A stretch of DNA of 64,000 bases, taken from contig NC_090132.1 in the NCBI RefSeq assembly GCF_040581485.1, positions 26,175,911 through 26,239,910 on the forward strand. The letters run 5' to 3'. The notes beneath the pieces were generated by a model. The model made no database searches, was not told the DNA's origin, and saw only the letters and a program-made list of their open reading frames with translations. Origin of the DNA: Linepithema humile (lineage: Eukaryota; Arthropoda; Insecta; Hymenoptera; Formicidae). Numbering within the stretch: the stretch's first letter is position 1; the number at the start of each line of letters is the position of its first letter. Made by a program: the position numbers and the translations under genes. This document shows, piece after piece, positions 49,401 to 60,438 of this stretch.

Positions 49401-52400
49401 GAAAACGAGAAAAAGAGCGTGCTCTATAGCCTGCGTGTCGGAGAAGGAAAGCGCGCGCTGCCGTCGCGGAAAAAAAGGAAAGAAATAGAGACGGAGAGAA
49501 GAGCAAGAGAGAGAAAGAGAAGGGAGAGGGGAGAGAGCGAGAGAGAAAGAGCAATCGGATCGCGGTTCGTTCCTTCCAGCTGGCCTGGCACGACGAAGGA
49601 GGCCTTGTCGCGCGGCTGCTCGTTCGGTCAATGTCTTCTCTTTCTTTCTCGCTCTCTCCCTCTTCGCCGATCCTCTTCTCTCTCTTTCTCTCATCCGTGT
49701 CCCCCTCCTATCGTCTCCTCGCGCTCTTTCTCCCTCTTTCTCTCGCTCCCTCTCGTTTCCCCGCTCTCTTTCATCGCTCAACCCCACCAGCAGCACTCCC
49801 GTGCTGCATCGCGCACACGAGACACGGGTGCCTGCGAAATCCCTCTGTCATCTTGCGAACGCCCGTCCGCGGCCAGGATTATCCCGCGTCGTGCGCGATC
49901 GCGAGAAAGCAGTTTTCGTCGCGCCCGCGTTTCGTCGTCGACGGGGTGAGTCCGCATGGCGATAACCGACACCGCGGAACACCGGTGACGTGAATATCGC
50001 GGCCGGAGAAAAGAGTGGCAAAGCGCAGTGCGTTCGGAAATGTGCACTGGTATCGCGGTTTGAAGGCGCGTTTCGACGGTGAGAAGGAGGCGTTCTCTCT
50101 CTCGCCCGACTACGTTTCTCGGAGCTTTTTCCGCCGGCGGTCGCGCGCAACAGCGTGAAAGTTCCGTGATCGCTCGCCGCGCGCAACTCTCGGCTAATAC
50201 GTCGTCGATGACGTTCACGACGTCGTCGTTGTCCACCTCGTCGTCGCAGTAGCCGAGATATTTTCGCGGCGGTATCTCTCCTCCCTTGCGGCCTCTGCGA
50301 CTCTCGCGGTGTTTACAACATACGTGCAGAGTGCGTTCCACGGTGCGTGCGCGATAGTGCGAAACCCTCGAGCGTGCCATTGGCGAGCGTGGCCCCTCGG
50401 CGATGTCGGTATCGTCACCGTGCCGCACTAGAGCAGTATCGCGCGGGCGCGAAGAATGAAACTCGACACCGCGGACTCGTGAACGACGTACTGGCGGCTT
50501 CAAGAATTCGATAGCGGCGACGCTTCGCACTTGTCGCGAACTGAGGTGAACATCTCGTGTATTCATAGACTGATTTGAATGCGATTTCGTGATGTCTGAT
50601 CAACGTTTTTTTCAAACTTGATATTTTAAACCCGACGGCGATTTTTGCATAATTTAATATTTTCTATTTCTATATAAGTGACGAGAATAACAGTGCAATA
50701 TTTAACAGGATTTTTTAATAATGTAAAATTTAAATTTGGTGAATACAAATATAATTGTGCCCATTTCCACAAACGTCATGCTTATACAATTTTATCATTT
50801 TCCACAATAATAAACATAATGTACAACAGCAATGTATTCTTATCTTGTATGTTTTTTCTGCTTTCAGAGTGCAATAAAGTTAGCCGGTAAAAATAATGTC
50901 AAGAAACTGCACACATTGCTATCGATAGTGGAAGAGAAGCCAAAGGTGGACACAGGACAGAATAACAGGCACAACGAGCACCACATCAAAAACAATTTCA
51001 AGCACAACCATTATACACATAATTCCATACTGACACCCTCGACGTTAAACCAGGTAATTGAGTGATTTTAAGTCAAATCGCATGAAGAATTAATCTTGCT
51101 GTTGTACTGTGAGAAATAGTAAGTGATAATGGTTCGTAAAATTCCTTTTGCAGGGCCTAGATGCAGGTACAAGCGACGACAGCGGCAGAGCGTCTGAACA
51201 ATTGCACGGCCCTGGTATACCTAGGGATTGCCAGGACGCAGACAGTTCCAGGGACCATCTCAGCGATGTGAGCCCATATCAATAATAGCCCTAATCAATA
51301 CAGTGTTGTAGAATTGTACAGTTACTTGAAATTATTGTGTGATCAAAATGTCGTTCCATAATTCTAAATTTGGACCAATGTTCTGCTTTAAAGTTCAGTT
51401 TATTTGAAGTTTACGTCCATGTAATGCTTTTCACATTTTAGTTGCTCAATTTCTAGCTTGAGATTTGTAAACTTTGTTTTTATGTCACACAAATTTTCTC
51501 GCTGCTAAATGTTGAAACGATGGAAACATACGAAATGACAGTATTTACAAATCTGTTTTTATAATACAGGCTAGCAGTCATTGCAGTTCGGGTAAAGGTT
51601 ATATCGTAAGTGTCACATACATTTAATCAATGTAGAGAATGTTAAATTATATTTTTACGTTAAAATAAATGTAGCAAAAAATTGATGATTTATATTTCTT
51701 TGTTCCAGTGTGATAGTGAAGGAGAAGACGATAAGGGCTCGGATGCCGAATCGATACTCTTTGAATCTTCTACCCCACCACCTCTTGCACGTAAATGTGA
51801 GTGAACGCTTGGAAAAATATGAAATTTCTACAAGTATTTTTATCAAATTTTCACGTACGATACGTTTTCATTTCAGACGAATTGCCGTCTTCTTCGCCAC
51901 ACGTTTTGCCACCCGCAAACGGAGCAGGCGGATCTCCACCGGACACGGGTGGGCAAATTTCTAATCCAGCAACGGATGCTCCGGCACCTATACCACCTCC
52001 TGTGCCTGCATCTGCACCAGTTCCAACAGCGCCGAGTCCTCCCAGCCCCACGTTGCCCCCACACATATCCCAGCCTCCTGTAAGTGGTCTTTACGTAGTA
52101 AAAAACTCACTCTTCTTCTTTTGTACGCGCCACATGTACGCGCACAGAAGGATAAACGTTGACATAATGTATTGCATTTCAGATGACTAGTCCTTTGGCA
52201 GCGAATCCACGTGCAATAGCTCCGCAACAGCGGCCAGCTTCCCCCGCTCTGCCACCACCCTCCCTGTCCCAGCAGCCGCACACTACGATACCTGCATTGC
52301 ATCCACCTAATGTGCCCCTCGTCTCGTCGAGTCATACAACTAGTCCAGCGGTAGCCAGTTTAGGTGTCACGCCGGCAGCACCATCGAACGGAGCGGCCAC

Positions 52401-55400
52401 CACGAGCTATCCGCCGCCCATTCCCATTGCCGCGTATCCGCAGACGCAGCCGTCGTATCCACCGCTCTACACTCCGTACACCGCTTTAAATCACAGCCCG
52501 TACCTCCCTCCCGCGGTACCATCCCCTTCTCACTCCGCCTCGTCGCGCGCGGACGTGGTAAGTTTTGCGCGTCGTGTTGTATCATTGATTTATTTCGCTG
52601 ATAAATATTGATCTTAAAGCTTAATAAACGAGGGCAATTTGTATTTCAGAGAGGGAGCAGAGCTTCCCCCTGTACCAATATAAGTAAACAGACCATAGGA
52701 AATAACCTCGCGAGTCACAATAATACTCCACTGAGCGCTGCCACCACAACATGTGTATCTACTATAACTAATACAGTTACCACGGCAAACTCTATCGCCC
52801 ATAGAGACATGGTGGCCTGCAGTCTATCCGGACGAAACAATAACTCCCCACGTGGACACAGTCCCAGCCGGGAAAGAGATAGTTACAGGTAGGACATTTT
52901 CTTCTCGTCGCAGCGCTGTAGACGCGTTTGTGTCGGCGCTAAACGCTTTCCGAGCACGATTTACGAGAAATCTTTAATCGCGATTGTAATGTTTGTTACA
53001 GCAGCAACGTGAGTAGTCTAAGTCGGGGCAGCATAACGCCTGTTAGTGTGCCAAACACCTCGTCTCCAGCCAATTCTAGTCTACCCGCATACACCAAGCC
53101 ACAAGGTTGGATTAGGTAAGAGTGAGCGGATTTAAAAACTGCTTAAAGTGTATTTAAATGAAAATGAAAATAACGTTTCTTTTTGTTTCTAAAAATAGCA
53201 GCAACACAGCTTCTCAATTATCGCCGGCGACAGCTACGTCTGTTCCGAGGCCAACTCCACCACCGGTGCCGCCACTCGGCATGCATACATTTCCACCTCC
53301 GATGTTTGCAGCTCCTTTACCGCCACCTGTGTCTAGCTCGAGCCCGCATACTTCACTGCCTTCGCTTCCTCCACCGACGACTAATCCCAATCCGTTCTCC
53401 GCGGAGTCTCTTTTCCAAACAAGTAAGTTTATAATCCGATTGCTTTTCGATGCGCTATTGATAGTCGCATGAGTAACGGGCAGATAATAACGCGCTGACC
53501 AAAAGAAGGGGTGACACATGTTACAGGTCAAGCAGATCTTTTGAGAAGAGAACTCGATAGCAGGTTCTTAGCGTCTCAGGACAGAAGTGTTGGGGTGGGA
53601 AATTTGGGTCCACCGGCGTATCTCCGAACGGAAATGCACCATCATCAGCATCAGCACACGCATGTACATCAACATACGACGCCGTTGTTACCGTCGGCTG
53701 CAGCGACAACGCTTTTTCCACCTCCAATTGTAAGAATCATTCTATCTAATAATTGGCAAAAGAATATAAATTCGTGTACAAGAATGATATTAAATGAAGT
53801 TATCCTTCAATAGTTCAAGGATATCCCGAAATTGGGGGGAGTCGAGTCGCCATTTTTTCGTGGAAACTTAAACCTTTCTGGTTATTCTGGTTTTAACACT
53901 GGCCTTCTTCATCCCGGAATCGGCCCGCCTTCGACGCCCTTTGTGCCACCTAATCATTTAACTACATTTGCGCCAAAGGTACGTTTGCGGAGAAAGTTTG
54001 AAACTTTGTGTTCTATAATTCACGCGTATTTAACTAATTGATTTTTTTTTATCGCAGAAAAGTGGAAAATGGAATGCGATGCATGTACGTATCGCGTGGG
54101 AAATATACAATCATCAGCAAAAGCAACAGGCTATTGATGCAAAGGCTGCAGGAAATGTCGTTAATACCAAAACTGAGTTATTAAGACCACCGGGGCATCT
54201 TTATGCGGGAGGGCCGGGCGGTGGTCTTGGACTCGGCGCACCATCAATGGCACCTCCATTTCCCACTAACATGCCACCCACCCATCCTGCACCACCTCCA
54301 CCTCATCCTGTCGGTTTTCTGTCTACACCGGCCTCACATTTAGGTAATAGAGGTAACAAAGATTCATATTTATTCACATATGCACGTTCATGTTTTTAAT
54401 ACATCAAAGTGCATTATAATCATAGATGTGTATCGAGAATGCGTGTCGACTAAAACCATCCATTTACATTACAGGAACAGGAATGTCTCCTTTCGGAAGA
54501 TACCCGTCGACATTTGGCGCGCCGAATCACAATTTCCCGGGTCTTTCAACTTTCCCGCCAAGAGAAATGGGAGGACCTCTGGGTGGACTCGGTTCAGTGC
54601 ACGATCCATGGCGAGGGTGTGTTGACGTGAAATATTAATCAATTGCGATTTTTTCCATTGCAATTTTTTTTTTCTTCTATTGCATACGTGTACAATTTCA
54701 GATTGCAACGCGCTACCACCGGATTTCCACCGACCACTGTTTCGTGGGGTTTGAAGCCGGAACCACCCGCGATAGACAGACGCGCCGAGTTGGAGGAACG
54801 GGAGCGCGAACGCGAACGCGAAAGGGAACAACGCGAACGGGAGCGTGAACGTGTCGAACGGGAGCGCGAGCGTATCAGACGCGAGAGGGAAAGGGAGAGG
54901 GAGAGAGAAGAGCAGCGCGAGAGAGAAAGACGGGAACGCGAGAAGGAGGAGAAGCGAAAACAGCAGGAGGCAGCGGAGCGGGAGCGAGAGAGGCGGGACA
55001 AGGAACGCCGTGAGATGGAGAGACGCGAGATGGAGCGCGAGCGGCTGCTTCATCAGAACCGACAGCACGTGGTCGTCTCCCGCGATCGTTCGCCCCTGAG
55101 AAACGGCGCGGCGCCTCTCGACACCGGAGAAATACGCGTGAAGGAAGAGCCGCGCAGCAAAGACGACGAAGTCGTGATGCTCCCACGACCGCCGGTACCC
55201 GCGCCCGGAGCGACAGGGCCCGCGCAAGGACCTGGACCAAATCCACTGCCCGACCCGAGGTATCACCATCCGCATCCGCATGCCTATCTCACGAGGCATC
55301 CGCACAGTATGCAAGCCTCGCATTCCATGCCGCGCAGCATGCTTCCGAGTCTGAGCGCACATCAGATGCAACACTTTCCACCGCCATCCGGGCCCACCGG

Positions 55401-55710
55401 CCAGCCGGGGGCCCCTTGGCCGGGCGATCCCTTCCGCGATTACCGGTACGATCCGTTGCAACAGTTACGGTACAATCCGTTGATGGCGGCGTTCAGAGCG
55501 GAGGAGGAGGAGAGGGCGAAGCTGTACGCCAGTTATCCTCCGCCGCCGGTGAACGCTCTGAGGAGTAAAGATCCTAGTCCGGGTCCGCTCAGCAATTTGC
55601 ATATGCATCATAGGGCGGGGCCCGGTCCGGGAGTGCCAGCGCGCCCCCTCGAAAACGCCCTCATGCACGCGGACATTCACAAGAAGGAGGATGGACCACA
55701 GTCCCGATGA
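31488..55710 (+). CDS. tay: AUTS2/FBRSL1 family regulator, tay (1267 aa, 15 exons)
   Basis: Exons: 31488-31907, 50868-51053, 51154-51267, 51570-51605, 51709-51796, 51877-52079, 52183-52557, 52650-52888, 53002-53115, 53199-53422, 53527-53729, 53814-53978, 54058-54343, 54475-54616, 54702-55710; all phases agree. Vertebrate AUTS2 works in the nucleus with a non-canonical PRC1 complex and p300 to activate transcription, and also affects the cytoskeleton; fly tay regulates EGFR signalling and locomotor behaviour. Family marks: EEDIIDGFAILAFRTYEELE at residues 121-140; the core ADLLRRELDSRFLASQ, then LGPPAYLRTEMHHHQHQHTH from about 669; and SGKWNAMHVRIAWEIYNHQQ from about 791. Low-complexity parts: polyGln from residue 33, polyGly near 67-76, proline-rich middle, a Glu/Arg repeat near 950-1030, and an acidic-charged tail. 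The ATG at 31488 has a good context (aaaatgg). Extra small exons in the 19-kb first intron cannot be excluded. Confidence 0.93.
34599..34723. repeat. Two related hairpins in tandem
   Basis: Unit 1 (34599-34640) and unit 2 (34680-34723) share the layout ttttatt...gagagc.atcctcga.a.taaaa. Unit 2 has a perfect 12-bp stem (34680-34691 with 34712-34723); unit 1 has a bulged version. Both carry a gag/ctc inner stem. The copies start 81 bases apart. Confidence 0.7.
40408..40432. repeat. Alternating CG/TG tract
   Basis: Twenty-five bases of almost strict pyrimidine-purine alternation (cgcgcgcgtgtgtgcgcgcg and on) lie within the tay intron. Such DNA can form Z-DNA. Confidence 0.8.
41117..41226. repeat. 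Direct repeat of about 39 bp
   Basis: cacttcaaatttcttatctt at 41117 and cacttcaaactccttatctc at 41187 begin two copies that continue through tatgtttaattataca/g. The copies start 70 bases apart and differ by few changes. Confidence 0.7.
42226..42261. repeat. 14-bp perfect stem, 8-nt loop
   Basis: tccgttgataatta (42226-42239) is the exact reverse complement of taattatcaacgga (42248-42261) with loop ccagcgat. It lies in the tay intron; function unknown. Confidence 0.85.
44902..44923. repeat. (GC)11 tract
   Basis: A perfect GC dinucleotide run in the tay intron; a candidate for Z-DNA and length variation. Confidence 0.95.
45533..45640. repeat. 28-bp tandem repeat, about 3.9 copies
   Basis: The unit tttatttttaatatcaacga + caggtgta occurs at 45533-45560, 45561-45588 and 45589-45616 without change, followed by a diverged partial copy to 45640. 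Identity of the full copies points to recent expansion. Confidence 0.95.
46214..46286. repeat. Hairpin of about 73 nt in tay intron
   Basis: gttcacgctcat (46214-46225) pairs exactly with atgagcgtgaac (46275-46286). An inner pairing between aatcaaa and tttgatt shortens the loop, and outer AT-rich arms (ttaaatt and aatttaa) may extend it. The size is in the range of small-RNA precursors. Confidence 0.6.
49100..50550 (+). promoter_or_regulatory. tay: GC-rich island 0.3 kb before tay exon 2 (possible alternative promoter)
   Basis: This block is as GC- and CpG-rich as the main tay leader and carries a purine-rich tract at about 49480-49555 and a pyrimidine-rich tract at about 49625-49770. A strong donor-like site, gacgg|ggtgagtcc, lies near 49945 and another, ctgag|gtgaac, near 50546; either could splice to exon 2 at 50868. 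Exons 2-6 have no in-frame ATG, so a transcript from here would need its own start codon or would begin at the ATG opening exon 7 (52183). Confidence 0.4.
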
Positions 55711-58238
55711 TACATCGTCCCGGCATCCTCGAGCGAACGCACCAACGGACCGACACTCTGAGCCCCCAACGCCTCCCGCAACGCTCGGAACCCGGTGCTG
55801 ATATTTTGCTAACAGAGAAGAAGCGTTATTTAAAAAGAAAACAAAGTGTATATAGATATTATATATATATAATATTTATAGTTATCGAGGAAAGGAGTGC
55901 GGAAGGAAGAAGGCGTAGGACTTCTACGGACAGAATGTAACAAAGATGCCTTGCTAATAATGCCGGTGTTCCACCGATAAACACGGCAGTTGCTAATGAT
56001 GATATTTCACAAAAGGAACTTCTGAGGCATCGCTGATGTGTCACAAATAATATAACGTTGACGTTATGTGATTTTCTGCAGTTTCGGTGATCTGACTGTC
56101 TATAGTATGGTAACGAGCTAATTACTACGACAACTATGCGTACATACTTTAAAAAGTATCGTGTGTAATATTAATAGTTATAGTTATGCGAGGCGATGGC
56201 TACGTAAAAAGGAAAAAAAAAACAAATCCAAGTTAGGGGAAAAAAAAGTTAAGCGGATCTCTATTATTATTCAAAAATTATTTAATTATTTATTTATTGT
56301 GACGTATAAACGAACTTGAATCTCTATTACTGGCGTACGAATGCGGACGTAATATTTGCCCTAATTTAATCGATGTAATATAAAAACGATCGAATGTAAA
56401 TTTTACTTAGATTTTAATTTGTATATTAGAGGCGATAGAAAAAGAAAGGAGAGGGCATATATGAAAACGAAAAGTGTTCTTTGGCTTTCGGCAGCACATG
56501 CTTTCTTTTATTTGCATGCTGGCTACAGCAGCACTACGGTGCTTTCCTGTGATATAAAAAAAGACAAATGTTTCATGAATAGTAAATTATTAATTTCCTA
56601 TCGTAAATTATGTGACCAGAGTTGACAGGTGCAAATAAAAAAGAAATCAAACTACCTTCGACAAAATCATGGCGATTAGATGTTCTTGTTTGAAAACACA
56701 CAGACTTACGCTTGATGTAACAGCAGTTTGTCCGTGCCAAAGTGCTTCAATCAAAGAATATTGAACATTGAATATTACAGACATATTTAAAATCTATTTC
56801 TTTTGTATATTACAAAAAGTTATAGCGATTTTATCTATCTCTTTTTTAATCATACTTATTGATTCTCAGCCATATGCGTCGTTGTGTTAGAGAGCCAATA
56901 TAATGAGATCTCTTAAGAGTTCTGTGCCATGGATCAGGTTACATTGAGTAATCCTGGTGCCTCAAAAGAAGAGAATGGACTTTTTTTGAATAATCAGGTT
57001 TTCAGACTCCGTTTCGTTTATACTGTAAAATCACCATAAAACTGTATATTATACAATTAATAACTATACACGCAGTTTAAAAATTGTAGATATTTTTCAT
57101 CGATGCAAAGTTATACAATGTGATGCAATGATTTTGTTCATGTAGATATCGCGAAGTATAAAAGAGGATTTTGTGTGAATAGGTTTTTTCTAAAATTGAT
57201 TCTTTGTAAAAGGATCTAATAATCATAGTTTCTATCAATCTTGTTGTTTTCAGTATCTTTACCAACCCTATGAGACTTATTAAAACAGAAAGATGGAAAA
57301 AAAAATATTCTGAAGCAAAAATCTGTTATAATTAATACAGCCTAATGTATATTTCTCTCAAATTTTTGGTAAAAAAAATCTTGGGTTTTCTATTTCTTGT
57401 ATAGCATTACTAAGAAAATATCTGTGTGTAATTTTTTTTAAATGTACGTCATCTGTTCTTATCTTGTATAAAAAAAATTATTTCATATAATCAACTAAAT
57501 CTCATAATTAATTTCTGGCATGCGAGATATATTTAAAAGATGTATATATATATAGCTGATTAGAATTAACTGAATATATGTATTAATGTCAATTTTTGAA
57601 AAAGAAAAATATATTAAATCTGTTTCGAAAGTTTTCTTTATTTTATAGTAGTAATATCAATGATGTAGATATAATAATTTAAAACTTAAGTTGTAACATT
57701 TAAAAATAGACAGCATAAATTTAAAAAAAATTACTTTCTTAGTAATGCTATATGAAATGTTGTTCTTGGTGAGATGCTACATAAAAATAACAATTAAAAA
57801 CTCTGAAAGAAATTTGAAAGAAATGATATTTATTAGGTTGCAATTTTAATAGAACAAATTTTTGTAGTATTGTTTTAGAATATTTGTCCTTTATTAAAAT
57901 TTAAGATACTAATTAACTGTGAAATGCAATTATTACATGTTGCGATATTAATATATTTCAAAAATGGTGATTTCTGACTCGACAAGGTATGAAAATACTG
58001 CGATATTTAGTCTATGATGGTTATAAATCGACAAACGCATCTTATCAGCATTAGAAGTTATTTTTATCAATTCAATATTTCGTATATACAATGTTTAAGT
58101 CATGTTATACTAAAGAAGTAATGATTAGATTTGATTAATACAGATAAGATGTTTCATGGTAGTCCATCACCAATTCATATCGTCATAGGCATTTATAAAT
58201 ATCACAATATTTCGTATGTACAAGGTAAATAGAAAATT
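55711..58238. other. Convergent 3' region of tay and RNPS1
   Basis: The tay 3' UTR begins here; AATAAA at 56634-56639 is a plausible polyadenylation signal. The remaining AT-rich DNA to 58238 should include the RNPS1 3' UTR on the minus strand. Small frames near 55707-55940 and 56419-56625 have no recognisable content. Confidence 0.5.
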
Positions 58239-59570
58239 TTATCGAGAACTGCTTGTGCTCGATCTTGTGTAACGACGGTGCCGGTGCCGCGGATTACCCG
58301 GTGGACTCCGCGATCGAGTTCTTATTCTGCGTCGCGGCGGTCGTGGACTTCTGCGGCGATTCATGGGCGGTGAACGCCTGCGATATCTCGGCGGCGTGTT
58401 TCTGCCACCGCCTCCCCACCGTGGTGGCACACGTCTTCCCATGCCGGGCGACATGCGTCGCATCGGCAATGGTCGAGGTTTCGGCAATAATACTGGTGCA
58501 GCAGTGATTTCTTGCCCGTCAATTTGTCCTGCGAATCAGATCGATGCGGAATGCACATTAACATGACATTTAAGTAAACAGAGTGATGTCCGATATGAAT
58601 TGCGGCTCTTACCTCCATCCATATGTTTCATGGCATTCTCAGCTTCATCTGCAGTTTCAAATTCGACATATGCAAATCCTCTTCCCTGATTCGGATGGAG
58701 CTTGTCCATCGCAAAGTCAACCATCTTTATCTGTCCGTACGCCGAAAATATTTCCGATATGTGCTCTTTAGTGACATTACGTGTTAGATGGCCAATATGT
58801 ATTTTTGTTGGCCTAAGAAGTGGTGAGCGTTCTTTACGCTTTCTACGTGGAGACGTAGACCTACAAAATCAGTAAAAAAAAGTTAGTTAGAAATTTGCTA
58901 ATTAATTTAAAAAATAGTGATTTTTACAATGAACATACCTGGATCTCCCTTTAGGTTTAGGTTTTTCAGGAACAGAATTGCTGCCCTTCTTCTTTTCCTT
59001 CTCACGATCTCTGTCTCTGTCGCGATCTCTGTCTCTTTCTCGTTCTTTATCTCTCTCTTTTTCCTTGTTATCATGTCTTCGAGAGGCGTCAACACTTTTG
59101 CTACGACTACGTAGCGCAAATACTTTCTTCCTTCCTCTGTCTCTAGAACTACCTGAAGAGCTTGCTGAACTACTGGATGAGCTACTGGAAGATGAACTGG
59201 ATCTAGAGCTGCTTCCGCTGCTACTACTCGAAGATCCAGAACTGCTGTCTGATGAGCTATCAAACAAAACAAAATTTAAGTGGATAATTTAACAGGATAA
59301 TTAAGTGATGCATATAAACTTTTATTATATTTCCAAATTTTTATTAAACCAACCTGCTGCCACTGCTGGAAGAAGACGCCGCCCGTTTCTTCCGTTCGCG
59401 CTCCCTGCCTCTTTCCTTCTTATTCTCCTTATCCGTAGCCTCGGAGTCACTCTTACCCGTACTGTCTTTCCGGCTGCGAGCCCTAAACACAAACGGCATG
59501 TATAGATGAAGGTTAAAGTCAAATTGTACTTGAAACAACTATCGATTACGCGTAATTGAATTACTTACAT
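58239..59570 (-). CDS. RnpS1: RNPS1, exon-junction/splicing RNA-binding protein (328 aa)
   Basis: Exons 59569-59570, 59354-59482, 58939-59256, 58613-58860 and 58239-58528 join in phase. RNPS1 is a nuclear SR-related protein that joins the ASAP/PSAP complexes with Acinus or Pinin and SAP18, peripheral to the exon-junction complex; it affects splicing and nonsense-mediated decay. The protein has a serine-rich low-complexity region (about residues 38-75), an RD/KE repeat, a single RRM (about 168-245) with RNP2 IHIGHL and RNP1 RGFAYVEF, the family-specific MDGGQIDGQEIT, and a C-terminal RS/P-rich tail. The human protein is of similar length (about 305). The start codon is divided by an intron: AT closes the first exon and G opens the second. 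Upstream in that frame a TAG appears before any other ATG. Confidence 0.93.
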
Positions 59571-60058
59571 GATTAGCTGTGGTAACCGAGCTTCCCAACT
59601 CGAATGCTAGTCAGCACTCGAAAGAGAAGCGGGTCCCGAAAAAATTAGTGTACTAACGTCCGTTCTTCGTGGATACGCCAATAATGGCGGACTGCCGGGA
59701 TATGAAACCGACGATAGTTTCAGTGGCGTTCCGTCGCAAGTAACGCGTTCGATGCGTACGAAATAACGTCGAACGATCGGACGAGAGATTGACAGCACAA
59801 TGCTATCAATAACTATCAAATTATGATTGTAATATATATATCAAGCAAAGTACGTAAATGACGTAAATACAGTTACCGCTACTCACTGCTTGATCGTTAC
59901 AATGGTCACAATGTAGTCGTACGCCATCTCGACTACAGCGTGCTAAATTATCAAAGCTTTTCAAGCCAATCAGCGTTCAACGTTACCGGAAATGTGCTAA
60001 AATTGTTTTAGAGTATATCCAGACAAATTTGCATAGCGCATAAGCATATACATATATA

Positions 60059-60091
<33 letters not shown>

Positions 60092-60438
60092 GAATGGATT
60101 GGTCCATAAAAAGATGCATAAGGAAATAAAGACATCACGTGTCTAAAAATAATCAACTGTTGTAGTAGTTTGGTTCATGATGTTCTTTAACGCTGAAATT
60201 GAGCATCGAGTGCACTGGTCGAATGTAAGCGTGAAAAGGCACCTTTATCACTGAAGGCGCAACTCGTTGCGCGACTCTGATGCAGATTGTCATCTAGTAT
60301 ACATGTAATACTTGTTGAAAATTTAAATGACATTTGAAATATCTTCCGCAGATAATAAAAAGATTGAAAAAGATTAATTGTTTTCATTTAATTTGTTGCT
60401 TTCTTTTGCGTTTGTTATTCTATTAAGTTTTGTAAAAT
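59571..60438. promoter_or_regulatory. Shared promoter region, RNPS1 and PRIM2
   Basis: RNPS1 and PRIM2 start 868 bases apart on opposite strands, so this interval must hold both promoters and 5' UTRs. The RNPS1 side (59590-59780) is more GC-rich. A CCAAT-like element on the minus strand (attgg, 60098-60102) and a TA microsatellite (60052-60092) lie between. Confidence 0.5.
60052..60092. repeat. TA microsatellite
   Basis: Two (AT)n blocks separated by a short gtg interruption, within the RNPS1-PRIM2 interval. Confidence 0.95.

Larger units (their letters stand above)
31908..50867 (+). other. First coding intron of tay (about 19 kb)
   Basis: The donor is GAG|GTAAGA at 31908 and the acceptor ctttcag ends at 50867. 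The intron is mostly AT-rich with scattered GC-rich patches (33.4-33.7, 38.3-38.7, 40.4-40.9, 43.1-43.6, 44.1-45.3, 46.5-47.1 kb) that may be enhancers. Listed separately are hairpins at 34599-34723, 42226-42261 and 46214-46286, tandem repeats at 45533-45640, and a second GC-rich island at 49.1-50.55 kb. No exon with a convincing protein match was found inside. Confidence 0.7.

Noticed and set aside
49200..50566. Frames of 249 and 262 codons around the second GC island
   Set aside because: They are composition-driven, overlap each other on both strands and have no recognisable domain.
54469..55461. 330-codon open frame on the minus strand opposite tay exon 15
   Set aside because: It is the reverse reading of the Glu/Arg and proline repeats, with leucine/serine runs from GAG/CGC codons. 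The plus-strand frame matches the AUTS2 family and has correct splice phase.
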